64,000 bases of DNA, taken from Dorea_A amylophila (GTDB taxonomy: Bacteria > Bacillota > Clostridia > Lachnospirales > Lachnospiraceae). Numbering within the stretch: position 1 is the first letter of the stretch; the number at the start of each line of letters is the position of its first letter. Where the stretch lies: NCBI RefSeq assembly GCF_025567265.1, contig NZ_JAOQJW010000016.1, positions 1 to 64,000 of the forward strand. Direction: 5' to 3'. Made by a program: the position numbers and the translations under genes. Below are positions 1-8,904 of this stretch, piece by piece. A model generated the notes under the pieces. The model worked only from the letters and a program-made list of their open reading frames with translations. It searched no databases and was not told the origin of the DNA.

Positions 1-105
1 CTCTCTTAGTGTTTCTTATGGTATGGAACCTGAACAAGAAGCCTTATCTATTGTTTCCTTCAAGGACTGAGAGGCCGCTTCCCAGTTAATAAATTAAATC
101 CCAAA
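1..105 (-). repeat. 3' part of an inverted-repeat element, clipped by the window start
   Basis: These 105 bases are identical to 18587-18691, the right end of the complete element at 18078-18690. The copy runs to the terminal motif TTGGGATTTAATT (minus strand), which here supplies the last codons and the TAA stop of dacF. The rest of the copy lies outside the window. Complete identity suggests a recent duplication or gene conversion. Confidence 0.9.
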
Positions 106-1311
106 ATACTCTTCCAGCACATTTTCCAACGCACTGCCGTAATTTTGTTTCTCAACTTTTTCTGTCGTGACAATATCTCTTGCTCCAATCTTTTTTCTAT
201 CCAGATAATAGACTGTTTCACCTACTTTTTCGCCTTTTTTTAATGGTGCTTTTACATTCTTGTCTTTTCTTGTTTTGCTCTTTATTTTGGACAGGTCAGC
301 GCCTGTGGTGTCCACGTAGGTGAATGTATCTTTCTGACGTACTTTCACCTCTTTTTCCGTCCCGCCTCTGACTTCGACCGGTGATATCTTCTTTTGTTCT
401 TTTTCTGTATATTTCTGACATTTTCCGAAACCGTAATTTAATAAGGTGATCGCATCTCTGACTCTGGCTTTGCTGTCGTCTGCTGCCATAATCACGGCGA
501 TCAGATCGATGTCGCCTTTCCTTCCGGTTGCGGATACACAGAATTTGGCTTTACCGGTAGAGCCGGTCTTTAACCCGGTTGCATATTCATACTGACGGAT
601 CAGTTTGTTTGTATTCGTAAGTCCGAATTCTGATTCGCCCTTTTGGGTTTTATGTGTGATATTCTCCATCCAGATGTTGCAGTAATCGAAGATCTGCGGA
701 TATGTAGTGATCAGTTCTTTTGACATCAGTGCAATATCCCTTGCCGTTGTCAGATGACCGTCTGCATCCAATCCGTTGCAATTTACAAAATGTGTATTTT
801 TCATGCCAAGATCCTTTGCCCGTTTGTTCATCTTTGCAACAAATTCTTCTTCGTTTCCACAGATATATTCAGCCATTGATACACAGGCATCATTTGCGCT
901 GGCTACAGAGATACATTTGATCAGCGTATCTACCGTCTGTGTCTCCCCAGGCTCCAGAAACACCTGTGAACCGCCCATGGACGCCGCATATTCAGATGTT
1001 GTCACTTCATCCGCCAGCTTGATCTGGCCGCTTTCCAGTGCATCGAATATCAACAGCAATGTCATAACTTTTGTTACACTTGCCGGTGGTAATTTTTCAT
1101 CCGGATTTTTCTCATATATGATCTGTCCTGTTGACGCTTCCATCAGAATTGCCGACGGTGCACTGATCTGCTCCTGTTGTCTTTTCTCATTTTCTGTATT
1201 ATTTTCTTGTGAATTTTCCGGTTGATTCTCTTCCGGCGGAACTGCATATACCGGTTGTAAAAATAGTACAAAAGACATTAGTATTGCACTGATACATCGT
1301 CTATGCCGCAT
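94..1311 (-). CDS. dacF: D-alanyl-D-alanine carboxypeptidase (DacF-like, S11 family)
   Basis: This is a low-molecular-weight penicillin-binding protein that removes the terminal D-Ala of peptidoglycan stem peptides outside the membrane. A signal peptide ends near VYA (about residue 23) and is followed by a Q/E/N-rich linker. The three active-site motifs are all present: SVTK at 78-81, SAN at 138-140 and KTG at 248-250. A PBP5_C-like beta domain follows, and a short amphipathic tail (about 385-405) probably anchors the protein to the membrane face. Length (405 aa) is normal for the family. The final Gly-Ile-stop lies in the terminal repeat of the element at 1-105, so the natural C-terminus may have been slightly altered. 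It is divergent from the HicB-like gene. Confidence 0.93.
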   Translation of the reverse strand: MRHRRCISAILMSFVLFLQPVYAVPPEENQPENSQENNTENEKRQQEQISAPSAILMEASTGQIIYEKNPDEKLPPASVTKVMTLLLIFDALESGQIKLADEVTTSEYAASMGGSQVFLEPGETQTVDTLIKCISVASANDACVSMAEYICGNEEEFVAKMNKRAKDLGMKNTHFVNCNGLDADGHLTTARDIALMSKELITTYPQIFDYCNIWMENITHKTQKGESEFGLTNTNKLIRQYEYATGLKTGSTGKAKFCVSATGRKGDIDLIAVIMAADDSKARVRDAITLLNYGFGKCQKYTEKEQKKISPVEVRGGTEKEVKVRQKDTFTYVDTTGADLSKIKSKTRKDKNVKAPLKKGEKVGETVYYLDRKKIGARDIVTTEKVEKQNYGSALENVLEEYFGI

Positions 1312-1451
1312 CGCATCTGATTCCTCGCTGACATCTTTTCGATTATTATTATCTTACTCGGAGAAATTGTACATTATTCCATCCACCTATTGTTTTCCCA
1401 CTCCGAAAATCATATAATAGACAAGAACACATTTTGAAAGGATGACAAATT

Positions 1452-1730
1452 ATGAAATTCATATACCCTGCAGTATTTCACAAAACCGAAGAAGGACACT
1501 ATAAAGGATATTTCCCGGATCTGGAATGTTGTTATGGTGAAGGCGAGACTTTAGATGATGCCATTGAAAGTGCCAACGAAGCGGCACGCGACTGGATCAC
1601 ACTGGAACTTTCCGAAGATGATCCATTGATCCCATATGTATCTGACATTGAAGATATTGAAGTAAAAGAAGGCGAGATCGTCCGCAATATTTCTATGAAC
1701 ATCCGCTTCTACGAAGGCTGGGACGAATAG
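1452..1730 (+). CDS. HicB-like antitoxin family protein (orphan)
   Basis: This 92-aa protein has the HicB partial RNase-H-like fold signature: an N-terminal strand with YPAVFHK, then GYFPDLECCYGEGET and a helix DDAIESANEAARDWI. In the family HicB neutralises the dsRNA-binding toxin HicA, but no HicA-sized gene lies beside it and it has no C-terminal DNA-binding domain. It may therefore be a solitary HicB-fold protein, which is common in Clostridia. AAAGGA sits about 10 bases before the ATG. It is acidic and probably cytoplasmic. Function is not predictable beyond the fold. Confidence 0.75.
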   Translation: MKFIYPAVFHKTEEGHYKGYFPDLECCYGEGETLDDAIESANEAARDWITLELSEDDPLIPYVSDIEDIEVKEGEIVRNISMNIRFYEGWDE

Positions 1731-1797
1731 TCATTTTTAATCTGAAAATATTTCCAGATTATGAAAACACTTCTAGTGTATTAATTGTATTTCTCCA

Positions 1798-1804
1798 CAT
1801 ACTA
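1798..1804 (+). promoter_or_regulatory. candidate sigma-G/sigma-F -10 element of the SASP gene
   Basis: CATACTA is an exact match to the forespore sigma-G -10 consensus, about 56 bases before the SASP start. The -35 match is poor: TGTATT at 1777-1782 gives a spacer of only 15 bases. The call rests on the -10 and on the nature of the gene. Confidence 0.5.
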
Positions 1805-1859
1805 TAGATGTAACGACAAGGAAAAAGTTACAAAGTTACCAAAAGGAGGAGTATAAAAA

Positions 1860-2066
1860 ATGGCAAATCGTTCATCAAACAAAACAGCCGTACCTGAAGC
1901 AAAGGGTGCATTAGACAAATTCAAGTACGAGGTAGCAAGTGAACTTGGAGTTCCGTTATCAGATGGCTACAACGGAGACCTGACATCCAGACAGAATGGA
2001 TCTGTCGGCGGTTATATGGTCAAGAAAATGATCGAACAGCAGGAAAAACAGATGGCAGGTAAATAA
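1860..2066 (+). CDS. alpha/beta-type small acid-soluble spore protein
   Basis: This 68-aa protein coats and protects DNA in the dormant spore and is degraded at germination by the GPR protease. The family signatures are visible: KYEVASELGV (about 22-31), which holds the GPR cleavage region, and GDLTSRQNGSVGGYMVKKMI near the C-terminus. A strong ribosome binding site, AAGGAGGAG, lies 9 bases before the ATG. It stands alone between a likely forespore promoter and a strong terminator. It shows that the host forms, or recently formed, endospores. Confidence 0.95.
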   Translation: MANRSSNKTAVPEAKGALDKFKYEVASELGVPLSDGYNGDLTSRQNGSVGGYMVKKMIEQQEKQMAGK

Positions 2067-2122
2067 CCGCACAGTATCTGTAACAGGCTGGAAACACAGA
2101 ATGAAAAACTAAAAGATCAAAA

Positions 2123-2174
2123 AATCAACACATGACTTCTATCATACGAAGTTGTCATGTGTTGATTATTTTTT
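2123..2174. terminator. bidirectional rho-independent terminator
   Basis: AATCAACACATGAC (2123-2136) pairs with GTCATGTGTTGATT, with T-rich tracts on both sides. It ends the SASP transcript and can also end recG transcripts from the other strand. Confidence 0.85.
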
Positions 2175-2223
2175 ACCGCTATATCCATCCATATCTGCGG
2201 AATGTACCAGATAAACAATCCGA

Positions 2224-4257
2224 TTACAGCACAACTTCCGCCACATTCTCATAATTCGGCAGTTTCCGGATCCATTCTTCATCTTCTTCTGTGAGCTGGT
2301 CTGCCGCCTCGTTTGCCATCTGAAGGATCTTCGCATCCTGATAGACATCTCCCAGTTTAAAGTTCATAAGACCACTCTGACGGATTCCAAAAAGGTCTCC
2401 CGGTCCGCGGAGTCTTAAGTCTTCACTTGCGATCTTGAATCCATCATTCGAATGATTCAGGATATCCAGCCGTTTTTTTGTTTCTTTCGATTTTGACGCA
2501 CTCATGAAGATACAGTAGGACTGGTGTTTTCCACGTCCCACACGTCCTCTCAACTGGTGAAGCTGAGCAAGGCCGAAACGCTCTGCATTTTCAATCATCA
2601 TAACCGTTGCATTCGGCACATCGATTCCGACTTCGATCACAGTTGTCGATACCAGTATCTGGATCTCATTTCTTCCGAAACGATCCATGATATCGTCTTT
2701 CTGTGCCTGCTTCATCTTGCCATGCAGACAGGCTACCTGGATCTGTTCTCCCATCTCTTCCTGAAGTGCCACCGTATAATCCGTAACATTTTCCGCTTCC
2801 ATCGTCTCACTTTCTTCTACCATAGGGCAGATTACATAGCACTGCCGTCCTTCTGCGATCTGCTTTTTCATGAAATTGTAGGCCGTGTTGCGGTATCCGG
2901 TATCCACCACACAGTTTTTGATCGGCAGACGATTTGCAGGAAGTTCATCGATCACCGAGATGTCCAGATCTCCGTATAAAATGATGGCAAGTGTTCGCGG
3001 AATCGGTGTCGCACTCATGACTAACACGTGCGGCTCCCCGCCTTTTAACGCAAATGTTTCTCTCTGTTTTACTCCAAATCTATGCTGCTCATCGGTTATA
3101 ACAAGTCCCAGATTATCATAACTTACGGCCCCCTGGATCAGCGCATGTGTTCCGATGATGATTTTCGCCATTCCGCACTCGATACGGTCATATGCCCGCC
3201 GTTTTTCTTTTGCTGTCATAGATCCCGTCAGAAGTTCTACCTTGATTGGAATATCATACTCTTCGAACATTTTCGTAATATTCTCATAATGCTGTCTTGC
3301 AAGCACTTCTGTCGGTGCCATCATTGCTCCCTGACAGCCATTGAATGCCGCATTCATCAGTGCAAGCACTGCAACGATCGTCTTACCGGAGCCCACATCT
3401 CCCTGCACCAGCCTTGACATCGTCTTCTCCGAACCGAGATCTTTTTCAATCTCTTTCCAGACCTTTGTCTGTGCGCCGGTCAGTTCAAACGGCAGACTCT
3501 TCAGAAATGTCTCTACCTCCGGGCGTGGCTGCATCGGATAATTGTTTTCCAGACGTTCATTTTTCTCCTTTAATCTCCTGATCGACAGAATAAACTCTAA
3601 GAATTCCTCGAATACCAGACGTTCTCTCGCATGATAAAAGACTTCTTTATCTTCGGGAAAATGGATTCCTCTCACAGCATAGTTATATTCCGCCAGACCA
3701 TATTTCAAACGCAGGGAATCCGGCAGGATCTCTCTGGTAAGATCCAGGCCGTCCAAAGCCTGTTTCATAGCCTTCATGACCATGTTGTTGGATAGTCCGG
3801 AGGTCAGACCATAGACCGGCTGTAATGTATGCAGTTTCTCTTCGTATTTTGCAGATGGATAGAAGATCTCCGGATGCTCCATAACCAGATCACCCGTTTT
3901 CTTGCGAACGACTCTTCCACGCAGGGTGATCACGCCTCCGCTGGATAACGTATTCCGCAAAAATGGCATACGAAACCAGATTACCTTTAATATTCCGGTA
4001 ATATCTTTTACATACAGCGTTGTCACCTGCATCCGGCTGCTTCCGGATACCTGCACACGACCGTAGATTGCGCCTGTAACGGTCTGGATCTTGTCTTCTT
4101 CCAGTTCACTGACAGGCACCGCTTCCTCGTACACATCATATCCATGCGGATAATAACGGATCAGATCACCTACCGTATGTATATTGATCTTTTCGAAGAG
4201 CTTTTTCGTCTTCTCTCCGATTCCTTTCAAATCTCCGATATCTGTCTTTTCTATCAT
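2224..4257 (-). CDS. recG: ATP-dependent DNA helicase RecG
   Basis: RecG remodels stalled replication forks and Holliday junctions. The N-terminal wedge/OB region (about 60-150) is followed by two helicase lobes. Walker A GDVGSGKT is near residue 286, the Walker B box is DEQH, and motif VI is QLRGRVGRG. I chose the ATG at 4257 (677 aa) because GGAGGGAAGGAAG lies just upstream; an in-frame ATG at 4278 overlaps that site. It follows the FakA-like gene on the same strand, an order common in Firmicutes (yloV-recG). Confidence 0.96.
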   Translation of the reverse strand: MIEKTDIGDLKGIGEKTKKLFEKINIHTVGDLIRYYPHGYDVYEEAVPVSELEEDKIQTVTGAIYGRVQVSGSSRMQVTTLYVKDITGILKVIWFRMPFLRNTLSSGGVITLRGRVVRKKTGDLVMEHPEIFYPSAKYEEKLHTLQPVYGLTSGLSNNMVMKAMKQALDGLDLTREILPDSLRLKYGLAEYNYAVRGIHFPEDKEVFYHARERLVFEEFLEFILSIRRLKEKNERLENNYPMQPRPEVETFLKSLPFELTGAQTKVWKEIEKDLGSEKTMSRLVQGDVGSGKTIVAVLALMNAAFNGCQGAMMAPTEVLARQHYENITKMFEEYDIPIKVELLTGSMTAKEKRRAYDRIECGMAKIIIGTHALIQGAVSYDNLGLVITDEQHRFGVKQRETFALKGGEPHVLVMSATPIPRTLAIILYGDLDISVIDELPANRLPIKNCVVDTGYRNTAYNFMKKQIAEGRQCYVICPMVEESETMEAENVTDYTVALQEEMGEQIQVACLHGKMKQAQKDDIMDRFGRNEIQILVSTTVIEVGIDVPNATVMMIENAERFGLAQLHQLRGRVGRGKHQSYCIFMSASKSKETKKRLDILNHSNDGFKIASEDLRLRGPGDLFGIRQSGLMNFKLGDVYQDAKILQMANEAADQLTEEDEEWIRKLPNYENVAEVVL

Positions 4258-4323
4258 ACGATGCTTCCTTCCCTCCATCCTGTAAATCCAATCTCTTCAT
4301 CACAAAACTCATCCGGATACAAA

Positions 4324-4378
4324 GAACCGGATCTATATACCAGGAGCTTCTCTCACTCTGGATATACAGATCCGGTTC
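4324..4378 (-). terminator. hairpin between the FakA-like gene and recG
   Basis: GAACCGGATCT and AGATCCGGTTC form an 11-bp stem extended by imperfect pairing (ATATACCA/TGGATATA). The following T-run is short, so it may be a weak terminator or a processing hairpin between the two genes. Confidence 0.5.
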
Positions 4379-4403
4379 TGTATATAATTCTATACTTTAT
4401 CTC

Positions 4404-6086
4404 TTACTCTACAGCAAGCACATAGTAATAGATCGGCTGTCCGCCAAACTGAATATCCACATCTACATCCGGATACAGTTCTTCTATCTCTCCTGCGAAT
4501 TTCTCCGCCTCTTCTTCTGATACTTCCTCTCCGTAATAGATACTGATCAGTTCGGAATCTTCATCTACCAGATTCGCGATCAGTTCTTTTGTGGTCTCTT
4601 CCAGATCTTTTCCTACCGCAAGGATTCCACTGTCACCGATACCCATGATATCTCCTTCATGGATCTCTTTGTCATCGATATGTGTATCTCTTACCGCATA
4701 CGTCATCTGACCGGTCTTTACATTCTTAATCTCTTCCAGCATAGCCTCTTCATTTGTCTTGACATCTGCGTCCGGCATAAAGTTAATGATCGCTGTAATT
4801 CCCTGTGGTACAGTTTTGGTAGGGATTACGATGATCTCTTTATCTTCTACCAATGATTTTGCCTGGTTTGCTGCCAGAATAATGTTCTTGTTGTTCGGAA
4901 AGATAAATACCGTATCTGCATTTACCTGATCGATAGCATTCAGCATGTCCTCTGTACTTGGATTCATGGTCTGTCCGCCTTCGATGATATAATCTGCACC
5001 CAGTTCTTTGAATATCTCATTCATACCGGCTCCGATGGAAACGGTAATGAATCCCATTGCCTTTCTCGGCTCTGCTGTCTTCTTTTCTTCGTATGCAGCT
5101 TCTTCTTTTGCCTGTTCTTCTGCAAGCTTCTCCGCATCACGGATCAGTTTTTCCTGATGTTCTTCACGCATATTATCAATCTTCATCTTAGAAAGCTGTC
5201 CATAAGTCAGCGCTTTCTGGATCGCAAGTCCCGGATCATTGGTGTGTACGTGGATCTTCACGACATCATCATCCGCAACACATACGATGGAATCTCCGAT
5301 CGAGCTTAAGAATTTCTTGAATTCATGTTCATCTTCTTCGGTAAATTCTTTTTCTGTCAGAATGATAAATTCTGTACAATATCCAAATTTGATATCTGCC
5401 GTATCTTCTGCATTCACCTTATTCACGGTAACACTTGTACTTGGTTTGATCGAACTGTAATCAATCTCTTTACCAAGGAATGCATCATATCCGCCTTTAA
5501 TCACTTCCAGAAGTCCCTGTCCGCCGGAATCTACCACACCTGCTTCTTTTAATACCGGAAGCATCTCTGGTGTCTTATTCAGCACTTCCTCTGCATATTC
5601 AATCACAGCCGGGATGAATACTTCCAGATCATCTGTCTCTTCAGCCATCTCTGCTGCCTTTGTCGCAATTCCGCTGGCAACAGTAAGGATGGTTCCTTCC
5701 TTCGGCTTCATAACAGCCTTGTAAGCAGTATCTCTTGCTCTCTGGCATGCCGCAGCAAGTGCAAGCACATCAATCTCTTTCTCTTCTTTGATCGCCTTTG
5801 TAAATCCTCTTAAAAGCTGAGATAAGATAACTCCTGAGTTACCTCTCGCCCCGCGCAGGGATCCGGAAGAGATTGCCTTTGCAAGATCCTTCATCTTCGG
5901 GTTATTTAATGCTGTTACTTCTTTTGCCGCTGACATGATCGTCATAGACATATTTGTACCTGTATCTCCATCTGGTACCGGGAATACATTCAATTCGTTG
6001 ATATAGTCTTTCTTTGCTTCAATGTTCTGAGCACCTGCAAGAAACATCTTTGCAAGCACGTCCACATTAATCGTTTTCGTAGCCAC
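4404..6086 (-). CDS. DAK2/DhaL-domain kinase (FakA/YloV family)
   Basis: This 560-aa protein has an N-terminal DhaL nucleotide-binding domain with PDGDTGTNMSMT (about 38-49) and GSLRGARGNSGVILSQLLRG. Central and C-terminal domains typical of YloV/FakA follow. FakA phosphorylates fatty acids bound to FakB, allowing use of exogenous fatty acids; that role is inferred from the family. The start is a GTG preceded by AAGGAGGAACGTAAGAA. The Asp23-family gene lies 29 bases upstream, the conserved Firmicutes pair yloU-yloV, so they are probably co-transcribed. Confidence 0.88.
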   Translation of the reverse strand: MATKTINVDVLAKMFLAGAQNIEAKKDYINELNVFPVPDGDTGTNMSMTIMSAAKEVTALNNPKMKDLAKAISSGSLRGARGNSGVILSQLLRGFTKAIKEEKEIDVLALAAACQRARDTAYKAVMKPKEGTILTVASGIATKAAEMAEETDDLEVFIPAVIEYAEEVLNKTPEMLPVLKEAGVVDSGGQGLLEVIKGGYDAFLGKEIDYSSIKPSTSVTVNKVNAEDTADIKFGYCTEFIILTEKEFTEEDEHEFKKFLSSIGDSIVCVADDDVVKIHVHTNDPGLAIQKALTYGQLSKMKIDNMREEHQEKLIRDAEKLAEEQAKEEAAYEEKKTAEPRKAMGFITVSIGAGMNEIFKELGADYIIEGGQTMNPSTEDMLNAIDQVNADTVFIFPNNKNIILAANQAKSLVEDKEIIVIPTKTVPQGITAIINFMPDADVKTNEEAMLEEIKNVKTGQMTYAVRDTHIDDKEIHEGDIMGIGDSGILAVGKDLEETTKELIANLVDEDSELISIYYGEEVSEEEAEKFAGEIEELYPDVDVDIQFGGQPIYYYVLAVE

Positions 6087-6115
6087 TTCTTACGTTCCTC
6101 CTTAAAATCCACAAA

Positions 6116-6475
6116 CTAATCAATGACTCTTACGCCTTCAATATAGACGTTGATCTTATCTACCTGCATACCGGAAAATTCTTCCACTCTGTACTTCACA
6201 TCACTGATCAGATTATCTGTTACAGCGGAAATGCTTACACCGTATGCCACAATAATGTGGAAGTCAATACTGATATGATTATCATCACTTATATTTACAT
6301 GGATTCCTCTTGTCAGGCTCTCCTTTTTCAGCAGATGAACCAGGCCATCTTTCATATTTACAGCTGCCATTCCAACAATACCAAAACATTCAACCGCCAC
6401 TGTTCCTGCATATTTTGCAATTACTTCAGGATCAATGGTAATAATTCCCAAATCTGTACTCATACACCCTTTCAT
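6116..6475 (-). CDS. Asp23/Gls24 family envelope-stress protein (YloU-like)
   Basis: This 119-aa acidic protein carries the Asp23 domain, with VIAKYAGTVAVECFGIVGMA at the N-terminal end and the strand DFHIIVAYGVSISAV. Family members sit at the membrane and respond to envelope stress; biochemical roles are poorly known. GGAGG stands 7 bases before the ATG. It pairs with the downstream FakA/YloV-like kinase. Confidence 0.88.
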   Translation of the reverse strand: MKGCMSTDLGIITIDPEVIAKYAGTVAVECFGIVGMAAVNMKDGLVHLLKKESLTRGIHVNISDDNHISIDFHIIVAYGVSISAVTDNLISDVKYRVEEFSGMQVDKINVYIEGVRVID

Positions 6476-6576
6476 AGCAAAACCTCCACTTCTTTTATTA
6501 TCTTCTATCTAAATCAAAACATAATATATTTTATTATACTCTGTTTTTCCGCTAATTACAATAGTTCTTATTGCGC

Positions 6577-6614
6577 AAAAAAACTCAGATTCCACACATC
6601 GAAATCTGAGTTTC
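6577..6614 (-). terminator. rho-independent terminator of rpmB
   Basis: On the minus strand GAAACTCAGATTTC and GGAATCTGAGTTT form a stem followed by a T-run. It separates rpmB from the Asp23/FakA operon. Confidence 0.88.
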
Positions 6615-6622
6615 AATACATC

Positions 6623-6811
6623 TTATGCACGCTCAACTTTTCCTGATTTCAAACAAGAAGTACAAACATACATCTTCTTTGTAGCTCCGTTTTCGGTTTT
6701 CACGCGAACAGATTTTACATTTGATTTCCACATCTTTGGTGATTTTCTATGAGAGTGGCTGACATTGTTTCCAAAGTGAGCACCCTTTTCACAAATAGCA
6801 CATTTTGCCAT
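6623..6811 (-). CDS. rpmB: 50S ribosomal protein L28
   Basis: This 62-aa L28 is the zinc-binding (C+) type: CAIC at residues 4-7 and CTSC near residue 51 supply four cysteines. The core HSHRKSPKMWKSNV matches the family. AGGAGG precedes the ATG. It is transcribed alone, from the promoter at 6869-6897 to the terminator at 6577-6614. Confidence 0.97.
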   Translation of the reverse strand: MAKCAICEKGAHFGNNVSHSHRKSPKMWKSNVKSVRVKTENGATKKMYVCTSCLKSGKVERA

Positions 6812-6868
6812 GACTGCACCTCCTAACGCTCATAATAAGTTCTTTGTCCGAACTCGCAACAATAGTTA

Positions 6869-6897
6869 TTCTAGCAGACTGTTGCAAGAATTGCAAG
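6869..6897 (-). promoter_or_regulatory. sigma-A promoter of rpmB
   Basis: On the minus strand TTGCAA (-35, 6892-6897) and TAGAAT (-10, 6869-6874) are separated by 17 bases, about 57 bases before the rpmB start. Confidence 0.75.
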
Positions 6898-6932
6898 AGT
6901 TATTTGATATTTTTTTGTTTACTTTTCGATTT

Positions 6933-7070
6933 TCAGCAACAAAACAGGCAATATCCCACTGCAACGCACAGGATCATACACAAAATCTGGCAGAACAAAC
7001 CTGGTATGACCAGTGCCAGAAGCATTCCTGCCGCTATCCAGAACAATGCAAATCCTACGATTCTTTTCAC
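6933..7070 (-). CDS. small hydrophobic membrane protein (45 aa)
   Basis: A short reading frame starts with GTG and encodes 45 residues beginning MKRIVGFALFW and ending GYCLFCC. It has two predicted membrane helices around a Pro-Gly turn (ALVIPGLF), four cysteines in the second helix region and two at the terminus. The Lys-Arg start, the two-helix pattern and its place between gerW and rpmB support a real gene. The ribosome binding site is weak (CAGG). Function unknown. Confidence 0.6.
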   Translation of the reverse strand: MKRIVGFALFWIAAGMLLALVIPGLFCQILCMILCVAVGYCLFCC

Positions 7071-7124
7071 AGACACACACCTGCTTTTTGTACATTATAT
7101 GTACACTGCCTAAAAAAATGTCTG

Positions 7125-7514
7125 CTATTTTTCTGCTTCGTCGAGGATCTTATTCACATCCTCTTCCGTAACGTTATCTTCTTTTCGGGATGTAAAACGA
7201 TCCATCACATCCGGTACCATATCCAGCAGCTTCGTGATCGTATCCTGATTCTTGATGTTCACAAGCTTGGTGTGACCATTCTGAATGACCAGCACCGCAC
7301 TTGGTGTCATCTTCCCACCGATACCTCCGGCACCTTTTTCTTTCTTATCTGCGTTGAACGCACCTGCTCCTACCGCAAAGGATACATCTACCAGTGGTAA
7401 AATAATCGTATCGCCGATATGGATTGCTTCTCCTACTACCGTCTTGGATGATACCACTCCGTCCATACCATGGAACAGCGCTTCTACAGTCCCTTTGAAA
7501 TTATTCTCAGCCAT
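7125..7514 (-). CDS. GerW family sporulation protein (YtfJ-like)
   Basis: This 129-aa protein belongs to the GerW/YtfJ family, which in Bacillus is made in the forespore and is needed for proper germination. Typical features are the TVVGEAIHIGDTIILPLVDVSFAVG core, a Gly-rich loop (GAGGIGGKMTPSA) and the strand VLVIQNG. I chose the ATG at 7514 because AAGGAGG lies 7 bases before it. Upstream is a DUF2953 membrane protein, the usual partner of GerW, which suggests joint action at the spore envelope. Confidence 0.9.
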   Translation of the reverse strand: MAENNFKGTVEALFHGMDGVVSSKTVVGEAIHIGDTIILPLVDVSFAVGAGAFNADKKEKGAGGIGGKMTPSAVLVIQNGHTKLVNIKNQDTITKLLDMVPDVMDRFTSRKEDNVTEEDVNKILDEAEK

Positions 7515-7541
7515 CTTCTTTCCTCCTTGCATTCTCTATAT

Positions 7542-8558
7542 CTATAATTGAAACTTGCGGATATCATGATATGTCTTTCTGATCTCGCTGCACCACACCA
7601 GGTTCCACAGGAAGCAGACCAGCGGCATCATGCGGAATCCACCGCGGACTCTGACTTTCCCTTTCAGTATCCTTCTTTCAAAATCAGGTTCCACCAACAG
7701 ATGACCTCCGATTAACGGATAGATCATACTTAACCCCGCCAGTGCCTGTCCTGTATGGTACGGATCTTCGAATCCAAATTGAACTTCACCTTTTATTACT
7801 TTCGGCATCCAACGCTTTAACAGCTTGCCCGCCTCTTTTTTCACCTTCGAAAAAGCTTTCCTGTGCACCGGATCTTCCAATTCCTTCATAATTCTTTCTT
7901 TCTTATCCAATATGCTGTCCAGCTTTTCTTCTGCATGTCCAACCGTATGCTTTATCTTATCACAGAACTTTAAGATTGTACATTTTATCTTCGCAAATCT
8001 CCCAGCTTTTTCAGGAGTACTTTCCGGGATTTCTTCCACATTCTCCGGAAGCGTTTTACTGCTCTCCACAGTTCTTTTTTCTTCTTCAGACTCTTCTTCC
8101 ATTTCCGATAGTCTGCTACTGCTTTCCACTCTCTGTTCTTTCCGGTTTTCTTTCGAAGCTGTATTCTCTTTTTCATGAGCTTCCTCCTTCTCAGATTCTA
8201 TCTTCGCAGTTTCTCTTTTCTCAACGTCTGTTTTCACCGGACGATCTTCCGATTTTTTCTTCTCAGTATCTGTATGTCCGCTTTTCTGCGGTTCACTTCC
8301 GAAAGATTTCCACGCAATCCTTACCCGCCATTTTAACTCCTGCTCTTCAAATGACACATCGATCCGTATCAGGCGCAAGAGCCACGTCACGCGGCCGTAT
8401 GCGCTGCTTTCCTTTATCTCTCCGGGCATTGACGCATCGAGCCGGTATCTCACCGGAACACACAAAAAGATCACCAGAAGCAGAAGCAGCAGCCCGAGAA
8501 TCACTGCAATTATGATCCCTATTATTTTTAAAATGATCAAAAGAATATGTAACACCAT
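7542..8558 (-). CDS. DUF2953 membrane protein
   Basis: This 338-aa protein has one N-terminal membrane segment (about 5-33, very Ile/Leu rich) and a beta-rich region (YGRVTWLLRLIRIDVSFEEQ). A long charged Glu/Lys linker (about 85-190) looks disordered, and a DUF2953 C-terminal region includes GFEDPYHTGQALAGLSMIYP. The domain's function is unknown; its neighbourhood with gerW is conserved in Firmicutes. Linker length is the main variable part. It starts directly after the stop of the 107-aa gene, so the two are probably translated together. Confidence 0.82.
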   Translation of the reverse strand: MVLHILLIILKIIGIIIAVILGLLLLLLVIFLCVPVRYRLDASMPGEIKESSAYGRVTWLLRLIRIDVSFEEQELKWRVRIAWKSFGSEPQKSGHTDTEKKKSEDRPVKTDVEKRETAKIESEKEEAHEKENTASKENRKEQRVESSSRLSEMEEESEEEKRTVESSKTLPENVEEIPESTPEKAGRFAKIKCTILKFCDKIKHTVGHAEEKLDSILDKKERIMKELEDPVHRKAFSKVKKEAGKLLKRWMPKVIKGEVQFGFEDPYHTGQALAGLSMIYPLIGGHLLVEPDFERRILKGKVRVRGGFRMMPLVCFLWNLVWCSEIRKTYHDIRKFQL

Positions 8559-8559
8559 C

Positions 8560-8883
8560 TTATCTTCCCTGCTCTTTTTCTAATATATAAGACCGTATAT
8601 CACATCCGCCTGTCTGTTCATATACTTCCTGTACGATCTGTTCTACCAGTTCTACCGCTTCCTCATATCCTTTTGTAATTCCTACCACGAACAGATCCTG
8701 TTCCGGAAATGCAGGCTGCTTAAACTGGAGTGTCGGATAGATTTCCAGTTGATTCTTCTCACTGATTGCCAGCGTGATCACATGCACACTCGGCTGCAGT
8801 TTTCCGGCTTCCAGCTTGCGGATGATTTTCTCTTTTTTCTTTTCCAGTCCTTCTGTCAGGTACAGATGCTTATAGTATCGCAT
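8560..8883 (-). CDS. conserved hypothetical protein (107 aa)
   Basis: I do not recognise a named family. The protein begins MRYYKHLYLTEGLEKKKEKI, has an alternating strand region (VHVITLAISEKNQLEIYP) and a later helix (GYEEAVELVEQIVQEVYEQ). There is no signal peptide or membrane segment, so it is probably cytoplasmic. It is the middle member of a run from PBP to GerW and its stop is one base from the DUF2953 start. Confidence 0.65.
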   Translation of the reverse strand: MRYYKHLYLTEGLEKKKEKIIRKLEAGKLQPSVHVITLAISEKNQLEIYPTLQFKQPAFPEQDLFVVGITKGYEEAVELVEQIVQEVYEQTGGCDIRSYILEKEQGR

Positions 8884-8904
8884 ATTTCCCGTCCTTCTAT
8901 ACTT

